Part shown: in pieces, positions 41,320 to 53,289 of the stretch | Layout: every line of letters begins with the position of its first letter | How positions within the stretch are numbered: the stretch's first letter is position 1 | Notes under the pieces: generated by a model | What the model saw: only the letters and a program-made list of their open reading frames with translations | Database searches by the model: none | What the model was told of the DNA's origin: nothing | Program-made: the position numbers and the translations under genes | Source: Eucalyptus grandis | Lineage: Eukaryota; Streptophyta; Magnoliopsida; Myrtales; Myrtaceae | DNA length: 64,000 nucleotides | Direction of reading: 5' to 3' | Assembly: GCF_016545825.1 (NCBI RefSeq) | Contig: NC_052620.1 | Location: 42,833,705 to 42,897,704, forward strand

Positions 41320-41670
41320 TGTGTAATTACCGATGAACAAAAGGAAAGGCTTTCTAAGTTGATAGCTGAGCTGAGTGATCATCGATGGGAGAGTGGTGAC
41401 TTAATAGATCATGTTCTTGAAGTCAACGGGAAAATTCAAAATGTTATATGGAATTGTTGTCCCATGTCATAGTCTGAGATGGTGCGATTTTTCATAAACA
41501 CTCTTCCACCAGAATGACAAGGAGTGTTGAATCGCATATGAGATGTCAACAAAGCCGCTTCATATAGGAAAATTGTGATGGATTTTATAGATGATTATTA
41601 CTGGATTGTTATAAGGGAAAAGATCAAGAAATTGAACAAAAGAGGATCTTTCCCAGTTCGTGTACTAACT
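41320..41670 (+). pseudogene. Decayed gag-like segment before the Copia gag
   Basis: One frame reads as recognisable coding sequence with several stops, for example EQKERLSKLIAELSDHRWES and EMVRFFINTLPPE. The second phrase resembles the conserved part of Copia gag N-terminal domains. It may be a gag remnant of another element or an earlier part of this one. Its origin is not settled. Confidence 0.35.
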
Positions 41671-42028
41671 TAGTGTTAGATGTATTGGCTGGTCTTTGTT
41701 TAGTGTGCTTTGTGGACATCTTATGTAATGTTTTTCTACCTAGTTATTGTCAACTAATATGTTAGTTGTATTATGTGAAAGCATTATTATTCTATCGGAT
41801 GTCAAATATTATTTGCTTTCTATTATTGTTAACTCATTGTGGGTAGTTCATAGAAGTTTTTGTAACTTCATAGAATTTATTTTGCATAAGACAATTATAA
41901 ATTTTTGGAGGATGATTGGAAACATAGTGACCTTTTGATTCTAAAACCTTACTTGAAATTGTTCATTAATATGATGGGTCTGTGCGAAATGGATGCATAA
42001 ATGATAGGCATGAATAATTCGTGCATAT

Positions 42029-45000
42029 ATGTCTGATGTGTTCAGATCAATAGCTTTAGCCACAAAGAGCATAGTTGCTGAGCTGAACAAAGGTGAAAAG
42101 CTCAATGGCGATAACTATGAAATATGGCACATGAAAATCCAATATGTGCTAGAAGAGCAAGAGGCACTAGAAGCTCTTAACCTAACCATGGTAGAACCTG
42201 AAGAAGGAAACATTGCACAGCACAAGAGAGATAAGGAAGCATTTGTTGCATGTAAAAGAAAGAACTCTCTTGCTCGCATTACATTACCGAGTAGCATGGA
42301 AAATGACATCATGCGAGAGTTTAGGTGTTTTGAGGATGCCAAGGAAATGTGGGAAGCGTTGGCAGCAAGGTTTGGTCATACTTCGGTGACTAGACTAAGA
42401 CAACTCACTATTAGGTTTGACTCTTATAAGAAGCCTCATGGTCAGACCATGAAGCAACATCTTAGAAAGATGTCAAACATGATTCATGAGCTGAAAGATG
42501 CTGGCCATGTCCTGACTGATGAACAGCAAGTGCAAGCAGTGATTCGTTCCTTGCCTCGGAGTTGGGAGCATATGAAGGTGCACCTGACTCATAATGAGAA
42601 TATCAAAACTTTTGAGGATGCAGTGCGTCATCTTGAGCTGGAAGAGGACCGCCTCTTGGCGGTTAAGCCAGAAGTTGAAATCTATCATGCTGATTCTAGC
42701 TCACATGGAGCTTCGAGTTACAAGCGCAAACGTCCTAACTGGTTCGATAAAGGGAAAGGCAAGGAAGCAAGTCCTTCAAGGAAGAAACCTAAGCTTAACG
42801 AACATGAAAGAGGAAAGCGTCCTCGAATGAAGAAGCTTACAAGGGTGAAGTGTTACAATTGTGACAAGAAGGGTCACTATGCTCGCGACTGTCGTGAGCC
42901 AAAGAAGGTATACGCCCCTTGTACCTTTCAGAACTTTGCTTATGTGTCGAGTTCTATATTCTTAACTAAGTCTAGTCCTTTGTGGACTGTGGATTCAGGA
43001 GCGACAGACCATGTAGCGAAGGATAGAGAATCCTTCGTGGAATTCCAACGAGTACCAACTGGAACTAAGTGGATCTATGTGGGAAATAACTCCAGAGTTG
43101 AAGTAAAAGGAATTGATACATGTCAACTGAACATGCGTGGTGGATGCACTTTATTCCTACATGATATATTGTATGCTCGGGAGATTCGTCGGAATTTAGT
43201 GTCTATTTTAGTATTGGTCAAGCTAGGTTTTAATATGAACTTCCATAATAAATGTATGGATTTGTTTTTGGATACAAATTTCTATAGTTGTGGTTATTTT
43301 CTGGATGGTTTCATTGTATTAGATATTGACTATGTTAATGCAAATGTTTGTTATTGCCTTCTCACGTCTCCTAATTCATATAATAATGATATGAATGTGT
43401 GGCATGCTAGACTTGGTCATATTGGCCAACAACGTATGAATAGACTAGCCAAAGAGGGCTTGTTGGGCAATATTGAAAAAGTCGATTTGCCCATATGTGA
43501 GCATTGCCTAATAGGGAAACGACAAGGAAACCATTTGGAAAAAGGTAAAAGAACTGAATTTCCTCTGCATTTAATCCATTTTGACGTCTGTGGTTCAATG
43601 AATGTGAGAGGAAGGCATGTGTCTATTTATTTCATCACTTTTATAGATGATAATACTCGATTCGGATATGTCTATTTGATTTCTCATAAATCTGAAGCGT
43701 TAAGTTATTTCAAAAGGTTTATGAACTTGATAGAAAATCAATTAAACAAGAAAATAAAAGTATTAAGATCCGATCGAGGTCGAGAATATTTATCTGATGA
43801 GTTTAGAAAATTATGTGATGAAAAATGAATAGAAAGACCGTTGTCTATTCCATATACTCCTCAACAAAATGGTGTTGTAAAAAGCAGAAACAGAACCCTA
43901 TTGGAAATGGTTAGGTCCATGATGGCGCATGCTAACTTACTTATCACTTTTTGGAGTGATGTGTTGTTAACTGCTGCCTATATACTTAACCGAGTGCCTT
44001 CCAAATCAGTTACTTCCACTCCATATGAGTTATGAACATGTAGAAAACCGGACTTAAGTTTTCTTAAGCCATGGGGTTGTGCTGCCTATTCTCATGAGCC
44101 CTCTCACAAGTTTGGGAAATTGGGTCCCAGAGGAAAGAAGAGTATTTTCATAAGATACTCCGAACACTCGAAAGGGTATGTGTTCATATGTGAGCAGGAA
44201 AGTGGGAGTATAACTGAATTTGAATCACGAGATGTTACATTCTTAGAGGATGAATTTCCTAAGAAGGGCGAAATAGGGGAAAATTACTCCCTATTTGAAA
44301 CCTTGGATCAAGATAATGATATTAGTGGAGTTCGTCCAAGTGGGAATAATATGAGAAGTGATGAATTAAATTCAACTTATTCTCAATTACAACCACATGA
44401 TGAGACGACATCATCATTATCTAATCCTAGTTGGAGCATAATGGGGAATGATGTGCAAAGTGTACAATCTCCCATAAGGCGAACAAGTCGCAAAAGTATT
44501 CCCCGTCGACGTTTTGACATTGAAGGGGAAACTTTTATGATTGCTCCACAAGATGAAGATGAGCCGAGAAATATTAATGAGGCTTTAAATTGCCCTAAGA
44601 AGGAAAAATGGATTCATGCAATGGAAGAGGAGATTGAGTCAATGAAGTCAAACCAATTTTGGAAATTGGTTGATCTTCCAAAAGAACGTGAAACTATTGG
44701 GAACAAGTGAGTTTTCAAAATAAAGCGAAAAGCTGATGGCTCGATAGAAAGACATAAGGCTCGTCTTTTGGTGAATGGTATAATCAATAGGAAGGGATTG
44801 ATTATGAAGAAACATTTTATCCTGTAATGGGATTTACCTCGATTCGCATTATTCTGGCAATAGTGGCTAGTATGGATCTTGAGTTACATCAAATGGATGT
44901 AAAGACTGCTTTTCTCAATGGAGAATTAGAGGAAGAAATATATATGGAACAACCTGTTGGTTTCATAATGAAAGGCCAAGAAAAAAATGTATGACGACTT

Positions 45001-46125
45001 TTGAGGTCGATATATGACCTTAAGCAGTCGTCAAGACAATGGTATATACGTTTTCATAATGCTATAATGGCATATGATTTTACAATGATAGATGATGATC
45101 ATTGTGTATATATCAAAAGATCCAAAGATTAATTTGTGAACATATTATTATATGTTGATGATATACTAATTGCCGGAAGTAATATGGAGTTTGTTAATAC
45201 TGTCAAGAGTTGGTTGTTTTCCAACTTTGAGATGAAGGATATGGGTGGGGTTGCATACATTCTTGGAGTTAAGATTTCAAGAGATCGTTCGAAGAGATCG
45301 CTATTTCTTTCGCAAGAAACATATATAAATAAGGTTATAGAGCGATTTCGTATGCAAGATTGTAAACCCGTAGACACTCCTATTGCAAAAGGTGAAGGAT
45401 TGAGCCATAGACTGTGTCCAATGACTCCACAAGAGAAGGAACAAATGAAATATGTTCCTTATGCTAGTGCTGTTGGGAGCTTGATGTACGCTATGATGTG
45501 TACAAGACCCGACATATGTTTTGCAGTTGGAATGGTGAGTAGATACCAATCCAATCCAGGTCAAGTACATTGGAAAGCCGTTAAAAGAATACTGAGGTAT
45601 CTGAAGGGAACTGCTGATTACAAGCTGAATTACCAAGGAAATGATCTGCGACTTGAAGGCTATTTAGATGCTGATTGGGGAGGAGATTTATATGAAAGAA
45701 AATCTATCTCTGGATTTGCTTTTTTACTGAATAATGGCGCCATATCATGGAGCAGTAAGAAGCAAACGTGTATAGCATTGTCCACAATGGAAGCTGAGTT
45801 CGTGGCATTATCAGCAGCGGTATAAGAAGAAGTTTGGCTTACGAGATTTTTAGATCATTTATGTGTTATTGAGAAAGCTGCAAATCCATTATTGGTTAAC
45901 TGTGATAGCCAAGCAGCTATAGCGTACACCAAAGATTCAAAATATCATGGGAAGACCAAACATATAGATATCAAGTATAACTTTGTCAAAGATATGGTTG
46001 CATGAAAGGATGTGAACTTACAGTACATATCTACGCATAGAATGGTAGAAGATCCTATGATAAAGCCAATACCTAGAGATGTGTTTTGTGGTCATGTAAA
46101 ATCTCTAGGATTGCGTAGAGTTTGA
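42029..46125 (+). pseudogene. Copia gag-pol polyprotein, broken
   Basis: From 42029 an open frame of 599 codons encodes gag and the first part of pol. A CCHC zinc knuckle (CYNCDKKGHYARDC, near residue 275), an aspartic protease motif WTVDSGATDHV (near 320), the GAG-pre-integrase HARLGHIG (near 455) and the integrase core (near 540) follow in order. Stops then interrupt at 43826, 44033, 44708 and 44994, a frame change lies near 44780, and further stops are at 45130, 45822 and 46003. Reverse transcriptase is marked by YVDDILIAG (about 45160) and RNase H by ISWSSKKQTCIALSTMEAEF (about 45750). The order integrase before reverse transcriptase is diagnostic of Ty1-copia. The element cannot produce a full polyprotein as written. 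Confidence 0.92.
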
Positions 46126-47216
46126 TGTACTGAATATTGTAATTTTCCTGAAGTGTTCACATTTAATGAATTTGTGTTTTTTTTTTTTTTTATCATTAAT
46201 GCCTATGAATCTTTGTTTGATCTTTATGCATCTTAATGCTCAATGCATTACTTTAAGTTGAGAAAGTATGTCGGACAGATATAAGATTGACCCACTCACA
46301 CGGGTAATCGCCTCTATTTACTATGTGATAAATAAAGATGAGACGGTTTTTAAGCTTATTATTTACGTGATAATCGAGAGCTCAAGCTTAAAATATTTAT
46401 GTCGCATTAACTAAGTGTTAAGATGAGAACGTGATATATACTATGTCCGAAAGTAAAATACCCCACATATTTTACTTTATCTGTCTAAGATGCCAGATAT
46501 GAGTTCTGATGAATTATGTGAATGAGTAGATAAGTGAACTTAAGTTAGACATTGTGTATGTCTAAACTATCACCTGTACGGTATTGAAGGTGTAGACATA
46601 CGCTCTATGGGAAATGAGTTAATACTGTAATACGTATTTCATACTATGTATATATGAGACGACCAATAAGAGTAGCAAAAGTTTGATCTCAACTTTTAAT
46701 GCCGTGTGAGACTCTTGAGGAAAAGAGTTCCTCAATTTGAGTGTCCTCATGACTCTTACTTATTCTCAAGATTTCTATTTAGTGTTTGCTATCTTAGGAT
46801 GTTGCTAATGGTCATGAGTTGATTCGATCTAATGGGATATTTCTAGAAAAGCAAACTAAATTGAAATTGAGAGTTTGAAGGAAAGAGGAAGATCGAATTT
46901 GGAGAATTACATTGTAGTTTTTATATTCATTGGTTGACCAATTATGACTGTCTTTGGGATAATCATAATTGTGAATACAATATATATATCATTGTTTAAA
47001 AGAGATCAAGAGAGATATAAATGTGATCGATCGATCTATGGTACTGCATACTAAGTCTACTCAGAGTGTGATGCCCATTATGAGTTGCTATATATTCCTA
47101 ACAGATGTATGGCAACGAGCTCTCAAAGTATGCTGCTCACACAGATTATTCACCGGTATGAATGTTGAAGAGAGGTAAAGAGGATCCTGTTCGGCCCACT
47201 ATGTGCGAGTGGGAGA

Positions 47217-47695
47217 TGATGGTTTTAATTATTAATGTGATGGGCCCTAAGTATGCTCGTCCGCCCATGTTGGGCCTAAAAGCCCGGCCTACAATATTAG
47301 GGCCCATGGATAGAGGGATATGATGAAGGGACACGTTTATTTTTGGAGATGACGTATATAAGGGGAAAAGAGAGGGAGGAACGTACCTTTTGGTTTTAAC
47401 GTACGTTCCTCCTCCCTCTCTCCCTCAAAAACACTTCCAAAAAGAAAGAATAGTAAGCAAGAGGCGACACTCATCTTCCCTTCAAGGTGAATTGACGTCA
47501 TCGGATCGAACATGGCCAAATTCTCTTCCTCATATCGGCGTTAGTGTTTAATCTGTGACTAACAAGGTATGTTCAATTCTGTGATGTGCCTTAGGATTGG
47601 TGATGCATGTGTTTTTCCCGGGTTCGTCTTCCGCACAAGTTTAGGGGTTCGATTTAGTGTTGAAACCGGTTTCAAGGAATCAGAAATTCCCTTCA
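47217..47695 (+). repeat. Copia 1 3' LTR
   Basis: The LTR is 479 bp, begins TGATGGTTTT and ends CCCTTCA, followed directly by the CAAAG duplication. It contains a near-perfect hairpin at 47371-47420 that the 5' LTR lacks, and a TATATAAG sequence near 47355. Confidence 0.82.
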
Positions 47696-47700
47696 CAAAG

Positions 47701-49136
47701 AAAATCAGGACAAAAGATAAGTAATGACAAAGAAAAGGATCAGGTAAATGGAAAGAACATATGAGCAAGCATAAAGAATTCCAAACATGTAATCTTCAGA
47801 CGATCGAAATGTGTGTGAGCAATAAAGATCATCTAAACTGTTGTAGAAACTATAATCGCTTCATAATTTCATAATTCTCAAGTCCACCACACTTTTTCCT
47901 ATGATTTTTTATTTATTTATTATAATTATCAAGGGCCAAAAATATACAAACCTTGCGTCTATATCATCAGAAAATGCATCAAGATGGTGATCGTAACGAT
48001 GCCGGGGAAGAAGAGCATTTAAGCATTTGATAATAAAACCCTTCTGAAGAAAAGGTGAAGAAGCTCGCGGTGAGCGGCAGATTAATATCTTAATCCGAAT
48101 GGCTTCGGCGCCAAAACCTGCAACAGCTGAAAGGTCCCCCAAGAAATCCACCGCACCACATATCACCACCTCCTTCTTCCGCATCTCTCTCTCTCCCCCT
48201 CTCTTTCCCTCTCCCTCTCCCTCTCCCTCTGCGACGCTTCATACACGCAAGCAGAATCTCTCTCTCTCTCTCTCTCTAGCCTCTTTTTCTCCGAGGAAAT
48301 TGGAAAGTTGGTGAAAAGTGGCTGCAGGAATCTGGTCATAGAAAAGTCTTCGGGGCAAATCTTGACTCCTGAGGTACAACATCAAGGACAAAACTGGTGT
48401 AAGAAAAGGATGTCGCGGTCCTTCCAGTCGCAGTTGCAGGTGCCATCATTCTTTAAGCATTTTCGTCCTTAGGTTGACTCGATGAGCGGACCATTGCAGC
48501 TCGAGCCCGTATGTGAAAAGAGGTCATGATAGCATAATTGGAATTCTTTCCTTAGCCATTAATAGCACCATAATACACGCTGTTGCGTTTTGTTACGAAT
48601 CCCGGTTTGGTATGCTGACAAATTCCCATCTAGAATGCCAAAATACTTCTCTCTGTCAACTTCAAAATGCAAACCATATTTGTCAATCACCATGACAAAA
48701 TCGATCACACATAGCCGTTAAGAAAGAATTAATGATGGCATACAAGCACAACAGCATCATCATCGATTGAATTTCACTATTCATAAAATAGGTTTTTGCT
48801 TTCACGTGTTATAATATATCAACATATGTAAATTTTGCATGGACTAATTGTGAGTTGAGATTTTTTTTTTCTTTTTACTTGGAGGTTCAAAGGTAAATCA
48901 TAACATGGATTGCATAATATAACTTTATGAAGAAGGGCCAACAATTTCATAAGTAACGAATAGGAATGAAATGGTCGAGATTCTGTGGAATCAGGTATGA
49001 TTTTTCTAATTATGAGCAACAAATTTGATAGGGTGTTTGTCAATCGTTTGACCATATCACGACCCTTATCACATGGAATATTTGATGTTGATAGATAAAA
49101 CTCCTAGTAAATTTATTCATCCGGAGGATGAGAAAA
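47701..49136. repeat. Second copy of the DUF1218 upstream block (after the Copia)
   Basis: This continues the block interrupted at 40488 and parallels 38246-39940. Shared sequence includes GTAATGACAAAGAAAAGGA, the DUF1218 exon 1 copy, a CT-rich leader, and TTCAAAATGCAAA near 48660 (39517 in the first copy). It runs into the 3' flank of the aspartic protease pseudogene. Together 40140-40488 plus 47701-49136 form a tandem copy of about 37738-40115. Confidence 0.75.
48089..48184 (-). pseudogene. Orphan copy of DUF1218 exon 1
   Basis: The minus strand reads MRKKEVVICGAV, then GFGAEAIRIK, 32 codons matching exon 1 of the DUF1218 gene at 38612-38707 with scattered changes. The splice donor after the last codon is lost (GATATT where the intact gene has GGTACT). 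Exons 2 and 3 are absent from this copy. It is a duplicated, inactive exon. Confidence 0.85.
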
Positions 49137-50081
49137 TGTAAAGAAGAGGGTTCATAGCTTGGTGCAGTCGGTTGGCTTGAAAGAAACAGTATTCTTATTG
49201 ATGTCGAACCCGACCAAGTGATCAGTCTGAGCAAAGTTACTGACTATCCCACCAGGACCATCGGTGGGAGTCATGGCGAAGCAAAATATGCCATCCTTAG
49301 CCTCTATGAACGTGCTCGTCTGCTTCAACTCCACGTTGGCTGGGCCGTCGAAGTGCGCCGTCAGCACCGGCCCCTTTGCCTGAACGTCCCTCCCGTAGCA
49401 CAGCTGCGGCCTCAGCTGAGGGTCATCTATGGGTGTCAATTCCACCACTCTCTTCACCTCCGATTCCAACCTGTTGCAGAAATCTCTCGGCACGATAGTT
49501 TGAGGCGTCCCGAGTCGAGGAACATGTTCCCCTTCGTGATGTCCTCAGACCAGAAGAGCTAAAAGGCAGGTAGGTGCTCCCAACACTGATCCCGTTCAGA
49601 GTCACGAAGTAGTAGGTCGGGTCTTGCAAGGCCACGAGGCTGGTCGTGACTGTGCCAGGCCCTGAGACCTCGCTGCCGCTGCCAAAGCTCATCTTGCTCA
49701 AGACGGTTGGCGGGGTGTGGAAGGGCACCAGACACTGAGAGAACCTCCTGCCCCAAAACAACGTGCCTATCTGCGAGATGAGTGAGACGGGGCTTTTCCC
49801 AGGCCCGACGAGTCCCATCTCGTTGTCATTGAGGGTCCTGCTATTGTTGTGGCTGCAACCGAACACTACTTTTGGGAGCGTCACCGGCGACCCCGTGGTG
49901 GACGCGAAGGTCAGCGTCTCCGTCGTGAGGACGCCCTGTTGGAATTTTGTTTGCTAAAACAAAATGATTGTTTTTTACTTTGTCCCACATAGAAAATGTG
50001 GGAGCAGGAGGGTTAGTTTAAAAATGTGGGATTTCCCTTTTGTAGTTAAATGAGTGATTAGGTGGAAGCTTTGATGATGCT

Positions 50082-51581
50082 ATGTCTTCTAGAGATGCTT
50101 CTTTTTGGAAAGAAGCTGTGAATGATGAAATAGACTCAATTTTGTCCAATAATACTTGGGTATTAGTAGATTTACCGAAAGGATCAAAACCTATTGGATG
50201 CAAATGGGTTTTTAGAAGAAAATATCATTCTGATGGTTCTATTCAAGCTTTTAAAGCCAGGCTTGTAGTTAAGGGATATAGACAAAAAGAATGAATATAT
50301 TATTTTGATACATATGCCTGTTGCACGTATAACTTCCATTCGAGTTCTTTTTGCTCTAGCTTCCATTTATGATCTTTGTGTTCATCAAATGGATGTTAAA
50401 ATTGCTTTCTTAAATTGAGACTTAAATGAGGAGATTTACATGGAACAACCGGAGGGTTTTGTTCTTCTTGGAAATGAAAGAAAAGTATGTAAATTGATTA
50501 AGTTTCTTTATGGACTTAAGCAAGCTCCTAAGCAGTGGCATGAAAAGTTTAATTCGATCAATATTGTCAAATTGTTTCATCAATAATAGTGCCGATAGGT
50601 GTATATACTCTAAATTCACTAAAGACTATGGTGTCTTAGTGTGCTTGTATGTTGATGATATGCTTATCTTTGGAACGAATATGACTGGAGTAAATGAACC
50701 TAAGAAGTATCTAACTTCCATATTTAAAATGAAGGATTTGGGTGAAGTAGATACTATCTTAGGTATTAAAGTTAAGAAAAATAGTGGGGTTATTCTTTAA
50801 GCCAATGTAGTTATGTTGAAAAATTATTAAATAAATTTCAACATCTTGGTTTTAAAGAAATAAGTACTCCATTTGATTATAGTATTAAATTAAATTATAA
50901 TACTAGTAGAGCGGTGGCACAACCAGAATATGCAAATGCTATAGGGTCTTTAATGTATGCGATGCATTGTACTAGACCCGATATTGCTTATTCTGTATGC
51001 AAGTTGAGTAGGTATACAAGTAATCCAAGTACAAAACATTGGAGAGCTATTACTAGAATTTTTGGTTATCTTAAGAGAACTAAAAATTTAGGATTGTTCT
51101 ATAATAATTATCCGGCTGTATTAGAAGGATACACCGATGCTAGTTGGATTACAAGTGTGGGAGATGAGCGTTCCACCTCTGGATGAATCTTCACACTAGC
51201 TGGAGGTGTTGTATCTTGGGCGAGCAAGAAACAGACATGTATAACTCACTCAACAATGGAATCTGAATTTATTGCTTTGGCGACAGCTGGGAAAGAGGCT
51301 GAATGGATTAGAAATTTGTTGTTGGATATCAAATTATGGCCTAATCCTATGCCTCCTATTTCTATGCCACTTTGGCAAGAGCTTATAGTAGCACCTATAA
51401 TGGTAAGTCTAGACACATTAGTCTAAGACATGAATATGTGAGACAATTGATTAAAGATGGTACCATAACAATTGTCTATGTGAGGTCAAGTAAAAATCTT
51501 GCCGATCCTTTGACGAAGGCTTTACCAAGACATATGGTAATAACGACCTCACAAGAAATGGGGCTGAAACCCTTTAATTGA
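50082..51581 (+). pseudogene. Copia reverse transcriptase-RNase H remnant
   Basis: Recognisable Copia phrases occur in order: SFWKEAVNDEIDSI, PIGCKWVFRRKYHSDGSIQ, VCLYVDDMLIFG (catalytic YVDD), [19 protein letters not shown], and an RNase H end with NLADPLTKALPRHMV. The frame is cut by stops and shifts (for example at 50292, 50418, 50798 and 51184). No gag, protease or integrase is present. It is inactive. Confidence 0.9.
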
Positions 51582-52155
51582 AATCACCAATAATGGTAAC
51601 CCAACCTTTTTCTAGAACATCACTAGTTACAAGGTTTAATGGGTAAGAACAAGTTATTGAATGTGATTGTTTGATACCGACATAGCCCCGATATGAGAAG
51701 TCGTATTGTCTGTTACGTTTTTTGTAGGCTGAATTGAATTCTTAATGAAGTATGATACAAGTTTGTAGTGTGTTGATAGTAACAGAAACACATGGTAGAT
51801 ACTTCACCTATATGAGTTTAGAAGTGGTGCCGCTTCTTACGAAAGTGAGGGTTGCTTTCTAGAGAGCTCATGAAACAGAATCAAGCACAAGGCCATAATA
51901 GTGCGGAGTAATATAGAAATTCTCGCTGAAACAAGAGGTTAGTGTATGTGTGGTATATCAGGTTCTATTACATAAAAGTACAAGTTTAAAGCCGAGTTAC
52001 TTGTCACTTTGATAGAGCTTTGATATACTTGCACTAAGTAAAGGTTTAACTCGAAAGAGACCTTTATGTATGTATATTAATCTTACTGAAACTTTGGCTG
52101 TATGGTTTTTAAAATTTTATTTTGAAATCTTTGTTTTACAAACAAAGTGGGGGAT

Positions 52156-52881
52156 TGTTGGAATTTTGTTTGCTAAAATAAAATGAGTGCTTTTTACTTT
52201 GTCTCACATAGAAAATGTGGGAGTAGGAGGGTCAGTTTAAAAATGTGGGATTTCCCTTTTGTAGTTAAAGGAGTGATTAGGTGGGGCTAGACCCCACCAC
52301 ACCTATTGCGTGCATGTTTTGCGTGTGCATGTGCGCGTTTAATTAGCATTAATCCCTTGCTTTTTATTTATTTATTTTTATTTTATTTTATATTTTTAGT
52401 TCGCGAATTTTGGCGCGATTTTATTTGGTCTTTTAAAGCACTTGGAAAAGCACTTTGCACGAAGGATTGTAATTGTTCATTTTTCGACTTCTTCCGAAGA
52501 GTTGCATTTGTTTATCTCGAACAATTTTCTAAAGACGTGTTTGTTCGCAATTTTCACGAAGAGTTGCAAGATCATTTCGTATATATACTTGTCATTTTTC
52601 GGAAAGTAAAGGTGGTCGTTTTTTCGAGTCTTCTTTCTGAAAAACTGCAGCCAATTTTTCGATTGCTTTCCTAGAGAGACCCTGGAGAAATACTAGAATT
52701 GCTATTTAGTATTCTCATCCGAAACTTTGTTGTATCCTGGAGGATTTTTGCCGGTGACCATTAGCAACGTTGTTGGGCAAATAAATCCTTAAAGAAAGTG
52801 ATATCACGCCTCAAAGTCCGAGTTATTTTACTCGATCCGATTTCATTGTTCAACCCATTTTGTAGCCATATTTTCCCAACA
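52156..52881 (+). repeat. Copia 2 3' LTR
   Basis: This 726-bp LTR begins TGTTGGAATT and ends CCCAACA. Its first 129 bp match the truncated 5' LTR at 49937-50065 with only a few differences. The open frame at 52306-52674 lies wholly within the LTR and has no protein features. Confidence 0.85.
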
Positions 52882-53289
52882 CACCCTTAGTCAGGGATGA
52901 ATCGCCGTATCCATAGGTGTACTTGCACATGTTGGTGGGAGGAGCACATGAGGTGGTGTCCAGGAGTTGGCACTGTTGGGACGGGCATGCGACGTCACGA
53001 TATGTGGAAGACGATTTCGGGTCGTACTTGGGCTTCTTTTGAGCGAAACACGATCGCAGGAGGCACTGAGCCCAGAAAAGATCGCTGCTGGTGTCGGCTG
53101 AAGAAATTAAACAAGAAGACATGATTTAACAAGGTTTAACAATGTGCCTATGTTCTCGGGTGATTCTCTCTCAATTTTTTTTTCTTTATGTCGTCCTTGA
53201 GAGAGGGATTGCCATTTTTATTGATGAAGTACAAGAAAGGAAGACAATGAAAAAAATTGTTCAACTCATTCACCATAGGAACATGAGCT

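Larger units (their letters stand above)
40489..47700 (+). mobile_element. Ty1-copia LTR retrotransposon with 5-bp target duplication
   Basis: The element runs 40494-47695 and is flanked by the perfect target duplication CAAAG (40489-40493 and 47696-47700). It begins TGATGGTTTTAATTATTAAT and ends CCCTTCA (TG...CA ends). The 3' LTR is 47217-47695 (479 bp), preceded by a purine-rich tract ending GTGGGAGA. The 5' LTR matches only over about the first 200 bp and then diverges into a GC-rich leader with clustered W-boxes. The internal region has gag, protease, integrase, reverse transcriptase and RNase H in the Copia order, broken by several stops and a frameshift. It is inserted in the duplicated DUF1218/aspartic-protease block, which resumes at 47701. 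Confidence 0.9.
49937..52881 (+). mobile_element. Internally deleted Copia inserted in the aspartic protease
   Basis: The element begins TGTTGGAATTTTG at 49937 and ends TTTTCCCAACA at 52881. The flanking 5 bp are CGCCC (49932-49936) and CACCC (52882-52886), a target duplication with one change. The 3' LTR is 52156-52881 (726 bp), preceded by the purine tract AAAGTGGGGG. At the 5' end only the first 129 bp of the LTR (49937-50065) remain, joined directly to reverse transcriptase coding sequence. The rest of the LTR, gag, protease and integrase are deleted. Confidence 0.88.
49152..53122 (-). pseudogene. CDR1-like aspartic protease pseudogene split by a Copia
   Basis: Plant CDR1-type pepsin-like proteases (family A1) are secreted, intron-poor enzymes. 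The C-terminal part lies at 49152-49936, with TYYFVTLNGISVGSTYLP, the second active-site region LDSG and a tail ending FKPTDCTKL. The N-terminal part lies at 52882-53122, with SSDLFWAQCL, KYDPKSSSTY and ACPSQQCQLL. The Copia element at 49937-52881 separates them. The first catalytic triad is altered (DTSS where an intact copy has DTGS). The signal peptide and first 100 or so residues are missing upstream of 53122. One G is lost at the second catalytic loop near 49510, shifting frame. The intact relative is at 57514-58859. Confidence 0.88.

Noticed and set aside
52306..52674. Plus-strand open frame of 122 codons
   Set aside because: It is contained in the Copia 2 LTR and is Phe/Leu/Val-rich from T-rich sequence.
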